Source: Nitrospirota bacterium (GTDB lineage Bacteria > Nitrospirota > Nitrospiria > Nitrospirales > UBA8639). Taken from it: a stretch of DNA of 36,620 nt. Below the pieces are notes generated by a model. The model did no database searches, had not been told where the DNA came from, and saw only the letters and a list, made by a program, of their open reading frames with translations. The position numbers were made by a program, and so were the translations under genes. Shown here piece after piece: positions 1-7,794 of this stretch; the first letter of the stretch is position 1, and the number at the start of each line of letters is the position of its first letter. Location: positions 1 to 36,620 of the forward strand of contig RFGF01000053.1 in NCBI GenBank assembly GCA_003695915.1. The letters run 5' to 3'.

Positions 1-2
1 CG

Positions 3-323
3 AAGGCCGTCGAACGCGTACACCACGACTGGGAGCGGCTGGTCACGTGTTACCCGTTCCCCCGTGAGCATTGGCGGCACCTCCGGACCACCAACGTCAT
101 CGAGTCCCCGTTCGTGGCCGTCCGGCTGCGGACCACTGCGGGAAAACGGGACAAGCGGGTCGAGTCCGCCATGGCGCTGATTGGGAAAGTCCTGCAGGTT
201 GCGGAGCAGACGTTCCGACGGCTGAATGCCCCGGAGCGGCTCCCCTTGGTGGATGCCGGGGTTCAGTTTGTCGACGGCGTGAAGCAGTCAACCATGGCCA
301 CCCGACAGGAGGCCGCTGCCTGA
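3..323 (+). CDS. IS256-family transposase, C-terminal part (runs off the left edge)
   Basis: This is the last 106 codons of a Mutator/IS256-type transposase; the reading frame is open to the left edge of the window. The stretch HLRTTNVIES followed by VRLRT is the hallmark C-terminal segment of this family, and it carries the third catalytic acidic residue (E of NVIES). In most relatives a threonine follows ES (NVIEST); here the residue is proline. After the stop there is a run with two ATTGAC repeats (about 331-346) that may belong to the element's right end, but the matching left end lies outside the window. The fragment is G+C rich compared with the lipoprotein gene that follows. Whether the complete element is intact cannot be judged from here. 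Confidence 0.8.
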   Translation, partial: KAVERVHHDWERLVTCYPFPREHWRHLRTTNVIESPFVAVRLRTTAGKRDKRVESAMALIGKVLQVAEQTFRRLNAPERLPLVDAGVQFVDGVKQSTMATRQEAAA

Positions 324-372
324 GTCCATTGACACACCTATTGACAAGGCCTCTGAAGGGCACGCCATATAA

Positions 373-1479
373 CTAATAACTATAAAATCGTATGGAAATC
401 TCTTGGTAAAGATGGCTGAGGTCTTCGCTCATAAGTTTGACTGTCGCCCGGAGGACATCCAGCATATTCTTTCGGGCACGAAGGTCGTCAATGGTATAAA
501 TGCCTCCTTCGCTGAAAAACAGTTTGATTCTTCGTTTTCTCAGAGCACTACCGGGTTCGCCTAGAAGCCCTGCCTGCTCCCATAGGCTAATAATTATCTC
601 TCGTAAAGACCGGTGTAAAGGATCCTCTGTTTGCGGTCTAGTCAAATAATTCCAGACCGATGGGGGATAAATAGTCGAGTATTTAGGTCCGTTCCAAATT
701 TCTGCTAAAAAGTTCGGAGTATGTTTGTATTGCGATCCACCTCCTGAATACAGCCCTGCTTCTAACCCGAAAATCGTTGAAGCTAGTCCTCCAAAGATTT
801 CTGATGAATTCCCAGCAATGTCGAGGCTTGCTAAAGCCAAAGCACCGCCGACTATCCCAATTGCAGCATCGCCGACAATGGCCAAAATAGTGAGAAACCG
901 AATTTGTTGTTCAGCTTCCAAAAAGAGACGGTTCGCTAATTGATCAGCACGCTCGCTTTCACAATCTGCTTGCGCAGTTACATATTGTAAATCGAGCGTC
1001 GCCGCCAAGATTCGATCTGAGAGCGATTGGCGTAGCTGAAGCCATTGGAATTCTGTTTCTGTATCCTTTCTCTGGGACCTTTGCTTTTCCAACGTTTCGA
1101 CTTTATGCAGAAGGTCCAAGATCCCAATATCTTCGGCAATCTCGACCGAGCGAGGTGAAAAAAAGCCATTATCTGCAATTTTGATCACGTGAGGGACCAA
1201 ACCGTCATCGTTGAGCAGCTTGAACGAACTCTGAGTTGCAGCAGGTTGATTCCCTTGACGAAATTTCCGGACATCGCCGCAGTGACGAAGAAAGATATTG
1301 GTCTTTTTATCTATCTTGAGCTGCTCTTCCGGCGTTGTTTGAAAGATATGACGAGTTACACCACACCCTAAAGCCATACTTATGAGTAAAGACAGGAGTA
1401 GGAGTGTGGTGGTGCGGTAGAAGGATCTTATCCGGGAGTGTACTTTTTGTTGAATCTGTGAATAGCGTGGTCTAGTCAT
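373..1479 (-). CDS. Putative lipoprotein of unknown function
   Basis: I do not recognise this family. The protein is about 368 residues from the ATG chosen here; a TTG five codons upstream is also possible. The N terminus has a basic stretch, then a hydrophobic segment ending in SMALGC, with Cys39 as a plausible lipidation site. The -3 residue is Ala rather than Leu, so the lipobox is imperfect. A charged, probably helical middle region (LHKVETLEKQRSQRKDTETE) is followed by a hydrophobic, glycine/alanine-rich stretch (LTILAIVGDAAIGIVGGALAL) that could be a membrane segment. The codon use is more A+T rich than in the flanking transposon remnants, which suggests a resident gene trapped between mobile elements. 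It stands alone on the minus strand, with no operon partner. Confidence 0.55.
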   Translation of the reverse strand: MTRPRYSQIQQKVHSRIRSFYRTTTLLLLSLLISMALGCGVTRHIFQTTPEEQLKIDKKTNIFLRHCGDVRKFRQGNQPAATQSSFKLLNDDGLVPHVIKIADNGFFSPRSVEIAEDIGILDLLHKVETLEKQRSQRKDTETEFQWLQLRQSLSDRILAATLDLQYVTAQADCESERADQLANRLFLEAEQQIRFLTILAIVGDAAIGIVGGALALASLDIAGNSSEIFGGLASTIFGLEAGLYSGGGSQYKHTPNFLAEIWNGPKYSTIYPPSVWNYLTRPQTEDPLHRSLREIIISLWEQAGLLGEPGSALRKRRIKLFFSEGGIYTIDDLRARKNMLDVLRATVKLMSEDLSHLYQEISIRFYSY

Positions 1480-1734
1480 TCCAATTGAGAGCAAGCCGTC
1501 TTGTTAAGAGTAGCAACCATAGCAAAGCACAAAACGCGAGCAGTATAACTCGGATGCAAAGGTTTATCAAAAATCAGATAAACTGATGATATCCTCAAGG
1601 TGGTTGAGAAATAAGGTACGTTCTGGCGTTGGCCTATATTGCCTGTATAAATGGGTGGTGTGGAAATAAAATGGCGTAACATCTTTCTTCGCTTACCGAC
1701 CCGAATCCGAGGCCCAAGCTGAAAGGCGGATTCG
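1480..1734. other. Intergenic stretch, no gene seen
   Basis: This is the upstream region of the minus-strand lipoprotein gene. It is A+T rich with no convincing reading frame on either strand. A minus-strand frame of 215 codons crosses it, but its composition looks random. Any promoter of the lipoprotein gene should lie here; I could not single one out. Confidence 0.4.
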
Positions 1735-1870
1735 ACCCTGTTGGAGCAAGGCAGCGAGGGCGCCGCATATCCCTTCGACGAGCTCATCCGACTGAGTGCC
1801 TGGTACGTGTTGCGGGTGGCCTTCGAGGCAGGAAGCGACCGAGTAGTTGGGCCGTGCCTACGATCAACAG
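1735..1870 (+). pseudogene. Decayed IS256-type transposase N-terminal remnant
   Basis: The plus-strand frame reads YPFDELIRLSAWYVLRVAFEA. A frameshift near 1847 brings in LGRAYDQQG. Together they resemble the early region of IS256-type transposases, where a helical 'LIRLGARYVLQVALEAEV' segment leads into 'FLGRAxYxRG'. The match is by eye and short, so this is tentative. The rest of such a gene is missing: the sequence runs into a different remnant and then into the IS3-family element starting at 1961. Confidence 0.3.
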
Positions 1871-1960
1871 GGCATGTTCTTTGGTCACAAGAGGAATTTG
1901 ATGGTCCAAGCCGGTTTGCGCAATCAAGGTGTCGGCGAGTTTGGTTGTATGGGACCGGCG
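1845..1960 (-). pseudogene. Possible PIN-domain (VapC-like) C-terminal remnant
   Basis: On the minus strand the frame reads KLADTLIAQTGLDHQIPLVT. This resembles the C-terminal PIN-domain signature, in which an acidic residue precedes LIAxTAL and is followed by a short loop and PLVT plus a metal-binding acidic residue. Here the residue after LVT is Lys-Glu rather than the usual Asp. The frame is cut at 1961 by the end of the IS3-family element, so the upstream part of the domain and any antitoxin are lost. The region overlaps the IS256-like remnant on the other strand; only one of the two readings need be right at the overlap. Confidence 0.28.
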
Positions 1961-2030
1961 TGTAAGCTTCCCCAAATTGAAGACACGTCAAACGTAGAGT
2001 TTTCTGGCACCATGTCGGCAGGAGGCTCGG

Positions 2031-2296
2031 ATGAAACGGACGCGATTCAGCGAAACGCTGATTGGCACCATCTTGAAACAAGCCGATGCCGGGATCACGG
2101 TCAAAGACCTGTGCCGCGAGCATGGGCTCAGTGACGCGACCGATGACAACTGGAACGCGACGTATGGGGGCTCGAGGCCTCGGCTCTCAAATGGCTCAAA
2201 GAGATGGAGGGGGAACTGACCACGTTGAAACGGATGGATGCCGATCTGACCCTCGAGAATCGAGCGTTGAAGGAGTTGATCGAAACAAAGCGCTAA
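2031..2296 (+). pseudogene. IS3-family transposase OrfA (frameshifted)
   Basis: The frame opens MKRTRFSETLIGTILKQADA with VKDLCREHGLSDAT, the helix-turn-helix start typical of IS3 OrfA. Frame is lost around 2166-2172 after NATYGG. The protein resumes one frame over as LEASALKWLKEMEGEL and then LKRMDADLTLENRALKELI, the leucine-rich coiled-coil part, ending at a TAA at 2294-2296. One missing base would explain it. OrfA normally binds the element's ends and acts with OrfB as a frameshift fusion; this copy cannot do so. Confidence 0.75.
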
Positions 2297-3093
2297 CGCC
2301 GACGGAGAAACGGGAGGCCGTGCAACCCCTACACGCAACGCATGGTCGCTCCATTGTCCGGGGCTGTGCGGCCCGCAAGCTCGCTCGGTCGGTGTACGAC
2401 CAGCTACCCGGTAATTGGCAGGTCCGGGATGCGGCCCTCAGTGATGCTCTGAATCAGTTAAGCGCGGCCCACCCGCGGTGGGGCATCTGGAAGTCTATCG
2501 CTCGGCTCCGGGCCTGAGGCCATGCCTGGAACCACAAACGCAGGTACCGGGTCTATCGGTAGTGGAAGCTGAATCAGCCGCGACGGACCACACGCCGCTT
2601 ACCGAAGCGGCCGTCGTTACCCGTGTGTGCCGGAAGGGCCCAACGAAGTCTGGTCAGCGGACTTCATGAGTGATGCCGTGTATCACGGCCCGCGCTTTCG
2701 GACCTGCAATATCATCGATGATGTTACTCGAGAAGCCCTCGCCATTGCGATTGAGACGTCACTCCGCGCTGCGCGGGTGATTCGTGTGCGTGATCGCCTG
2801 AAAGCGGAACGAGACCTGCCTCCTATGATTCGGGTGGATAACGCGGCCCAGAGTTTCTCGCTCAACGTCTCCAAGACTGGGGGAAGGCCAATCGGGGGTT
2901 GCTCTCTGACATTCAACCCGGGCGCCCGCCCCAGCATGCCTTCATTGAACGCTTCAATCGCACGTATCGAAATGAAGTCCTGAATTTTTATCTGTTTGGC
3001 AGTTGAGAGGAAGTACGGGAGGTCACCGCAGAGTGGATGACCATCTATCACGAACACCGACCACCGAAAGCGCTACAGGGAGCTGCCCCCTGT
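2293..3093 (+). pseudogene. IS3-family transposase OrfB (several stops and frameshifts)
   Basis: The protein starts LTPTEKREAVQPLHATHGRS with AHPRWGIWKSIARLRA, then hits an in-frame TGA at 2515-2517. The same frame reads on as GHAWNHKRRYRVYR before a TAG. The rve integrase core continues in another frame from about 2627 with EVWSADFMSDAV (first Asp) and PPMIRVDNA (second Asp). It shifts again to give QHAFIERFNRTYRNEVLNFY (catalytic Glu) and ends with HEHRPPKALQGAAP. The DDE residues are still recognisable, but the gene is dead, with at least two frameshifts and two or three stops. Confidence 0.75.
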
Positions 3094-3157
3094 AACTCTC
3101 ACAAACCCAACCGGGAACCTCTACGTTTAACCTGTCCGCTTGACGGGGAAGCTTACA

Positions 3158-3370
3158 TTGGCCCATGCACTGGAAGCTTGGAAGCGGAGCTCTGTGGACG
3201 CCGGTATGCGTGGGCTCAAACGCCACGTCGAGCCGGAAGACCCCGAGCTCATGAGCACCCGCGCCACACTCGGCGAAGTGACAATGCGGCTGGATCTCGC
3301 GGAGGATCTCATCGAAAACGGGGGGCTCGTGGACGAGTGGAAGAAGCGCAAGTTATGTGGAGCCAGATGA
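3158..3370 (+). pseudogene. IS3-family OrfA of element 2, 5'-truncated
   Basis: The surviving frame reads LAHALEAWKRSSVDAG, then VEPEDPELMSTRATLGEV and DLAEDLIENGG, ending at a TGA at 3368-3370. It is the C-terminal part of an IS3 OrfA-like protein; the N-terminal helix-turn-helix was lost at the junction with element 1. An apparent ATG at 3140 lies inside the inverted repeat of element 1 and is fortuitous. The TGA overlaps an ATG (ATGA, 3367-3370) in the orfB frame, which fits an ancestral orfA/orfB overlap. Confidence 0.6.
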
Positions 3371-3396
3371 GTCCGGGGACCGGTCGGCGCTAGCCG

Positions 3397-4242
3397 GTGG
3401 GGCTGATCTGTGCGGTGTACCGCCTGGCGCGCTCGAGCGTGTACGTGCACCAGCGGCCGTGTCAGCCCGCGCCCCTCGAGAAGCGGGGCCCGAAGACACG
3501 GTGCAGCGATGCGGACGTCGTCGGCGAGATCCGCCGCGTGTTGGCGAGCTGTCCGTTTTATGGCGAGGGGTCCCGCAAGGTGCGGGCTCGCATCGCGCGT
3601 CGGGGCCTGGCTGTGGTCGGCAAGCGTGTGCTGCACCAGATGCGCACACACGGCCTGCTGGCGCCCCGGCGGATGGGGCCACCCAACGGCAATCCCTCGC
3701 ATGACGGCACGATCATCATGGACCGGTCTTACGTCATGTGGGGGACGGACGCCACCCGCTTCTCCACCAAGCGCGAGGGCTGGTACTGGTTCTTCGGCGC
3801 GATCGACCATTACACTGATGAAGTCGTCGGCTGGCATGTCGCGAAGCTGGGCGATCGCTGGGCCGCGCTCGAGCCGGTCCGCCAAGGCGTGCGACACGCG
3901 TACGGGATGTTTGCCCAGGACGTGGCACGCGGGCTGTGGCTCCGCTGCGATTGGGGGCCCCAATACGTGGCGACGGCCTGGATCAATGAAGTGCAATGGC
4001 TCAGGATCACGAGCTCGCTGAGCTACGTCGGCGAACCGGAGTGCAACGGCGTCGCCGAACGGTTCATGCGGACATTGAAGGAGCAATGCCTGTACCTGCA
4101 TCAGTTCCAGAGTTTGGCCGAGGTGCGGGAGATCATCGCGGTCTTTATCCAGCGCTACAATACCGAGTGGCTCATCGAGCGGCTGGGGCATCGGACACCA
4201 GCGCAGGCCCGAGCGGTTGCGGGAACCCCAAGGGCGGCCTGA
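3397..4242 (+). CDS. IS3-family transposase OrfB (integrase core intact, start region disrupted)
   Basis: The 281-codon frame from GTG carries a complete rve-type DDE core: first Asp in MWGTDATRF, second Asp in LRCDWGPQYVA, and Glu in ECNGVAERFMRTLKEQ. An N-terminal ARSSVYVHQR segment and the HTH_21-like FYGEGSRKVRARI region precede it, and the C-terminal RYNTEWLIERLGHRTPAQAR is typical of OrfB. The natural start is probably the ATG at 3367 overlapping the orfA stop. That frame meets a TAG at 3391-3393, eight codons in, just before the GTG used here. The copy is therefore probably inactive as an OrfAB fusion, although the catalytic region has no other stops. Confidence 0.75.
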   Translation: MGLICAVYRLARSSVYVHQRPCQPAPLEKRGPKTRCSDADVVGEIRRVLASCPFYGEGSRKVRARIARRGLAVVGKRVLHQMRTHGLLAPRRMGPPNGNPSHDGTIIMDRSYVMWGTDATRFSTKREGWYWFFGAIDHYTDEVVGWHVAKLGDRWAALEPVRQGVRHAYGMFAQDVARGLWLRCDWGPQYVATAWINEVQWLRITSSLSYVGEPECNGVAERFMRTLKEQCLYLHQFQSLAEVREIIAVFIQRYNTEWLIERLGHRTPAQARAVAGTPRAA

Positions 4243-4388
4243 TCCATGGAGCGCAGGCAATGACGCTCGCTGTCAGAAAACGAGACACGCGTATTTGCCT
4301 CAGGACGAACGATCGCCGACCGTCGCGACCAAGAAGAAGTTGGGCTGAAATAGTACAGAAGACTGTCCAGAAAACCGGGAGCGGTACA

Positions 4389-4542
4389 CCGCATAGGTGG
4401 CGAAGAAGTCGGTGATTTCGGCTTCCAGGGCTTGGACAGTCAATTTCCGTGCTCCGGCCCGTAGGACCTCGGTCAACAGATCGTGCTCCTCTCGACCTCC
4501 AGCTTCAGTTTTGGTACGCTCTCTCATCGTGGCGTCTCTCAT
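4389..4542 (-). pseudogene. IS256-family transposase, N-terminal fragment cut by IS3 element 2
   Basis: On the minus strand the frame reads MRDATMRERTKTEAG, then LLTEVLRAGARKLTVQALEA and ITDFFATY, the start of an IS256-type transposase. After the TY codons the frame enters the terminal repeat of IS3 element 2 (junction 4388/4389) and the remainder is non-homologous. The fragment lies on the opposite strand to the C-terminal IS256 piece at the left edge, so the two are unlikely to be simple halves of one gene unless an inversion occurred. The ATG at 4542 is preferred over an upstream TTG at 4578; a second ATG lies five codons in. Confidence 0.6.
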
Positions 4543-4783
4543 TTCAGGGTTGAGTTGTGGATGTCTCGTAATACCCAATTCAACCTGAGACGCCGCGTCT
4601 TTTCAACTCCCCCCAGACACTACTTTCGAGTATAGCTCATGAAAATCTGGTTTGCGGTAAAATTCTTTAATAGAGATAGGCCTATAAATATAGACAAGCC
4701 TGACAAGACAGTTTTAGATGGCTTCATCAGAATGAAGGAACGGGCGAAGTTCAATTATATATTAATCGGCGAATACGTTACGT
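4543..4783. other. Transition from IS debris to chromosome, no confident gene
   Basis: The left part probably contains the outer end of the IS256-type element. From about 4625 the composition drops to A+T-rich sequence. A 62-codon plus-strand frame (4639-4827) overlaps the start of surE in another frame; it has no recognisable features and a weak ribosome site, so I do not call it. The surE promoter should be in this interval. Confidence 0.35.
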
Positions 4784-5650
4784 GTGTGGAAAACCGTGAG
4801 TTTGAGAAGTACCCAAAAGATATCTGAGAAAGGAAAAGTAACGATTCTGATCACGAACGATGATGGAATCCATGCTCGAGGCCTTCGAGCCATAATCGCC
4901 GTTGCGAGAGAATGGGCGGATGTCTGGGTTGTCGCGCCAGAGCGGCCGCAAAATGCAGTTGGTCGGGCGCTGACACTTCACAAGCCTCTCCGGCTGACCG
5001 AAATACGGAAACAAATCTATGCGGTGAATGGAACGCCTGCGGATTGTGTCACACTTGGTATCGAAAAGTTGTTGCAAGGAGAGACGGTGACAATGGTCAT
5101 TTCTGGTATTAATGACGGATTGAATATAGGAGACGATGTGACGAATTCGGGAACCGTATCTGGGGCAATTGAAGCGGTCCTGCATGGCGTCCCTGCTATT
5201 GCCGTTTCTCAGGAAGGTCAAGAGAACGCGAGCTATCGACGCGCTGCAGCTATTTTTACTTCTCGGATTGCGCAGCGAGTTCTGGCCGAAGGGTTGCCAG
5301 AGGAAACGATGCTCAATGTTAATGTTCCCGCTCGATCGCTTCGAAAGATATCGGGTGTTAAAGTTACCTCTCTAGGCCGGCGACGATACCTCAATCCTGT
5401 GGTCGAACGTATCGATCCGCAAGGGAGGAAATATTACTGGATTGCGGGAGAGCGATTGACCTGGCAACGGCAAAAATGGTCCGATTTCGAGGCTGTTTCG
5501 CAGGGTATGGTCTCCATCACTCCGTTACATGTCGATCTAACGGATTATCGGCTTATAAAAGCCCTTGAGCCTTGGGAAAGTATGTTAATAGATCTAAAGC
5601 CAGCGGAGGCCCGTCGGCAGAGTCAAAAGAAAAGCGAATCCGCTCTTTAA
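4784..5650 (+). CDS. surE: SurE: 5'-nucleotidase / nonspecific nucleoside monophosphate phosphatase
   Basis: SurE hydrolyses nucleoside 5'- and 3'-monophosphates in the cytoplasm, using a divalent metal. The metal-binding ITNDDG motif is at residues 23-28, and SGINDGLNIGDDVTNSGTVSGA is the conserved core of the family. The length is typical once the N terminus is trimmed. The start is uncertain: family members begin 5-8 residues before NDDG, but no start codon occurs there. The options are GTG at 4784, GTG at 4796 or TTG at 4802; the later ones fit the family better and none has a strong ribosome site. The IS remnants end about 200 bp upstream, so the native 5' region may have been replaced. 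The DedA-type gene follows 57 bp downstream. Confidence 0.93.
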   Translation: MWKTVSLRSTQKISEKGKVTILITNDDGIHARGLRAIIAVAREWADVWVVAPERPQNAVGRALTLHKPLRLTEIRKQIYAVNGTPADCVTLGIEKLLQGETVTMVISGINDGLNIGDDVTNSGTVSGAIEAVLHGVPAIAVSQEGQENASYRRAAAIFTSRIAQRVLAEGLPEETMLNVNVPARSLRKISGVKVTSLGRRRYLNPVVERIDPQGRKYYWIAGERLTWQRQKWSDFEAVSQGMVSITPLHVDLTDYRLIKALEPWESMLIDLKPAEARRQSQKKSESAL

Positions 5651-5707
5651 GAGCGAGCCTAACCGTTTCTCTCCACGTAGATCGATCTCTCAGTTGCCAG
5701 GAACACA

Positions 5708-6343
5708 ATGGACACTCTCCACGCATTATATGAATGGATGCTCTCGTGGGCGGAGACTCCTTATGCGGGATGGGCCTTGTTCGCGCTGGCTTTCGCAGAG
5801 TCGTCCTTTTTCCCGATTCCTCCGGACGTCTTGCTGATGGCATTGACTCTGAACAAACCAGAATGGAGCATGTGGTATGCCTTGATTTCAACAGTAGGGT
5901 CCACGCTGGGGGGAATGTTCGGTTATGCGATCGGATGGGCAGGCGGACGGCCATTGCTCCTGCGATTTATCGGTCCTCAACGGGTGGCCATGATCCATGA
6001 TCGGTTCCAACGCTACGAGGCTTGGGCGATTCTCATTGCTGGCTTTACGCCCATCCCTTATAAAGTGTTTACTATTGGTGCAGGGGCTTTTTATGTCAAT
6101 TTTCGAGTGTTTGTCTTAGCCTCGCTGATCAGTCGGGGAGGACGATTTTTCTTGGTGGCTGGCACGCTTCAGGTTATGGGACCATGGATGAAAGAAGTGT
6201 TGGAACGCTATTTTAATATCTTTACGATCTTTTTGGTTGCTGTGATCGTTCTCGGGTTTGTGATGGTGAGATGCTACGCACAACGCGCCAGAAGAATTTC
6301 CTCATCGAATGTTTCGGTGGGTGAATCGAAGCAATCATCATGA
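5708..6343 (+). CDS. DedA/YqaA-type membrane protein (VTT/SNARE-associated domain)
   Basis: This is a polytopic inner-membrane protein of 211 residues. The ESSFFPIPPDVLLMAL segment near residues 31-46 is the conserved re-entrant-loop motif of the YqaA branch of the DedA superfamily. It is followed by GSTLGGMFGYAIGW and AGFTPIPYKVFTIGAGAF, which mirrors the first loop. Four to five hydrophobic segments are visible, the last near residues 165-190. DedA proteins are linked to lipid-carrier (undecaprenyl phosphate) or phospholipid translocation and to proton-motive-force homeostasis; the substrate here is not evident. Its stop overlaps the cysS start (ATGA, 6340-6343), which indicates translational coupling. 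Confidence 0.88.
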   Translation: MDTLHALYEWMLSWAETPYAGWALFALAFAESSFFPIPPDVLLMALTLNKPEWSMWYALISTVGSTLGGMFGYAIGWAGGRPLLLRFIGPQRVAMIHDRFQRYEAWAILIAGFTPIPYKVFTIGAGAFYVNFRVFVLASLISRGGRFFLVAGTLQVMGPWMKEVLERYFNIFTIFLVAVIVLGFVMVRCYAQRARRISSSNVSVGESKQSS

Positions 6344-7794
6344 AACTGTACAATACCCTTACCAAACGCAAAGAAGAGTTTGAGCCGCTTCATGATGCGA
6401 AAGTCGGCATGTATGTCTGTGGGGTAACTGTTTACGATGATTGTCATCTTGGCCATGCACGGAGTGCGATTGTATTCGATATTCTCCGACGCTGGTTGAC
6501 TGCCCGTGGCTACCGTGTGACCTATGTCAGAAATTTTACGGATATCGACGATAAAATCCTCGCTCGGGCTGCCAAAGAAGGGCGAGCTTGGCAAGAAATT
6601 GCCGAGACATACATTGCCGCTTATCGACGCGAGATGGCACGCCTTGGCGTGGCACGTCCGGATATCGAGCCCCGGGCGACGGATCATATTCCACAGATGA
6701 TCAAGATGATCGCCGGTCTCCTTGAAAAAGGTGTAGCCTACTGCATTAATGGCGATGTGTATTATCACGTAGCTGCCTTTCCCTCGTATGGGCAATTAGC
6801 TGGACGAAAAGAAGAAGAGCTGTTGGCCGGTGCCAGGGTCGAAGTGGATCCGCGGAAAAAACATCCGATGGATTTTGCATTATGGAAAAGCGCCCATCCC
6901 TCGGAACCGGGCTGGCAGAGCCCTTGGGGATTCGGACGGCCGGGGTGGCACATCGAATGCTCAGCGATGGCCATCCATTATTTGGGCGCCACATTTGATA
7001 TTCACGGCGGCGGGAAAGATCTGATCTTCCCCCATCATGAAAACGAGATTGCCCAATCGTGTGCCTATACTGGACATAGTTTCGCCCGTTATTGGATTCA
7101 CAACGGATTCGTGACGGTGGATGAAGAAAAGATGTCGAAATCATTGGGTAATTTTTTTACGATTAAGGCGATGTTTGAACAGTCCACCTGTCCCGAGCCG
7201 GTGACAGCCGAAACCCTTCGCTATTTCCTGCTTTCGACCCATTACCGGAGCGACCTCAATTTTTCTTTGCAAGGGCTCAGCGAGGCCAAGGCCGCACTCG
7301 ACAATTTGTACAACTTGCTTCAACGGTTGGAAGAACCGGGAAGTGAACAGGCGCGGCACGACAGCGCACTCGGTCCGACACTGAAAGAGTTTGTGAATCG
7401 ATATCAGGATGCGATGGATGATGATCTAGGAACGCCTCGGGCCCTAGCGGAACTTCAGCGAGTGCGCGGGATGCTCAATACGATGTTGGAGGGCTTGTCG
7501 ACCAGCTCCCGACAAATAGCCCTCGAACAATTGAAAAAAGCCGGCCACCCGTTAGGATTGTTCACTGTGGCTACAAAGGATTGGGTCTTCCGGGCATTGG
7601 AGTTTCGTGATCGCAGTTCTCGCCCAGATGTCGAGACCGTGACGGACCAATGGATTGCTGACCAGGTGGAAGCGCGGCAGCGGGCCCGTGAGCAAAAAGA
7701 TTTCGCTACAGCCGATCGGATTCGTCAACGGCTCGCCGAACATGGGATTGTTTTGGAGGATCGACCCGATGGGACAACGCGGTGGAAACGATAA
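6340..7794 (+). CDS. cysS: Cysteinyl-tRNA synthetase
   Basis: This class I aminoacyl-tRNA synthetase charges tRNA-Cys with cysteine. The 484-residue length is normal. The zinc and cysteine pocket begins with Cys27 in MYVCGVTVYD. The HIGH-type signature is HLGH at 36-39, further zinc ligands lie in HIECSAM and FPHHENEIAQS, and KMSKS is at 264-268. A C-terminal anticodon-binding part ends in LAEHGIVLEDRPDGTTRW, as in bacterial CysS. The gene overlaps the upstream DedA-type gene by 4 bp and the downstream methyltransferase by 26 bp, so the three are very probably one transcript. Confidence 0.97.
   Translation: MKLYNTLTKRKEEFEPLHDAKVGMYVCGVTVYDDCHLGHARSAIVFDILRRWLTARGYRVTYVRNFTDIDDKILARAAKEGRAWQEIAETYIAAYRREMARLGVARPDIEPRATDHIPQMIKMIAGLLEKGVAYCINGDVYYHVAAFPSYGQLAGRKEEELLAGARVEVDPRKKHPMDFALWKSAHPSEPGWQSPWGFGRPGWHIECSAMAIHYLGATFDIHGGGKDLIFPHHENEIAQSCAYTGHSFARYWIHNGFVTVDEEKMSKSLGNFFTIKAMFEQSTCPEPVTAETLRYFLLSTHYRSDLNFSLQGLSEAKAALDNLYNLLQRLEEPGSEQARHDSALGPTLKEFVNRYQDAMDDDLGTPRALAELQRVRGMLNTMLEGLSTSSRQIALEQLKKAGHPLGLFTVATKDWVFRALEFRDRSSRPDVETVTDQWIADQVEARQRAREQKDFATADRIRQRLAEHGIVLEDRPDGTTRWKR

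Larger units (their letters stand above)
1961..3157 (+). mobile_element. IS3-family insertion sequence 1 (degenerate, both ends present)
   Basis: The element is 1197 bp, the normal size for IS3-family elements. Its ends are imperfect inverted repeats of about 45 bp: TGTAAGCTTCCCC at 1961-1973 is matched by the reverse complement at 3145-3157, and further in, CAAACGTAGAG on the left is matched by TAAACGTAGAG read from the right. Inside are the usual two overlapping frames (orfA, orfB), both broken. I see no target-site duplication: the bases outside the ends are GGCG on the left and TTGG on the right. This suggests that later deletion or recombination removed one flank. The right end abuts, at 3157/3158, a truncated orfA of a second IS3-family element. 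Confidence 0.8.
3158..4388 (+). mobile_element. IS3-family insertion sequence 2 (left end missing)
   Basis: This second element is distinct from the first in sequence and is G+C rich. Its right end is seen at 4360-4388, where the outermost bases read from outside are TGTACCGCTCCCGGTTTTCT, a typical IS3-family terminal repeat. The matching left end and the first part of orfA are gone; the element begins exactly where element 1 ends (3157/3158). The right end interrupts an IS256-type reading frame at 4388/4389. The likely order of events is IS256-type element first, element 2 into it, then element 1 into element 2 with loss of the left flank. Confidence 0.65.

Noticed and set aside
1476-2123. 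215-codon minus-strand frame between the lipoprotein gene and IS3 element 1
   Set aside because: It crosses an IS end and remnants of other genes without any consistent domain; composition looks random apart from the short possible PIN stretch, which is in a different frame.
3127-4260. 377-codon minus-strand frame across IS3 element 2
   Set aside because: It is the antisense shadow of the G+C-rich orfB, whose DDE motifs are clear on the plus strand; the minus product has low-complexity Pro/Arg/His composition and no family features.
4639-4827. 62-codon plus-strand frame before surE
   Set aside because: It overlaps the surE start, lacks a good ribosome site and has no recognisable features. 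It could be a small gene, but I cannot support it.
7655-7768. N-terminal extension of the RlmB-type protein
   Set aside because: The added 38 residues come from the cysS coding region in another frame; the ATG at 7769 with GGAGGA upstream gives a normal family start.
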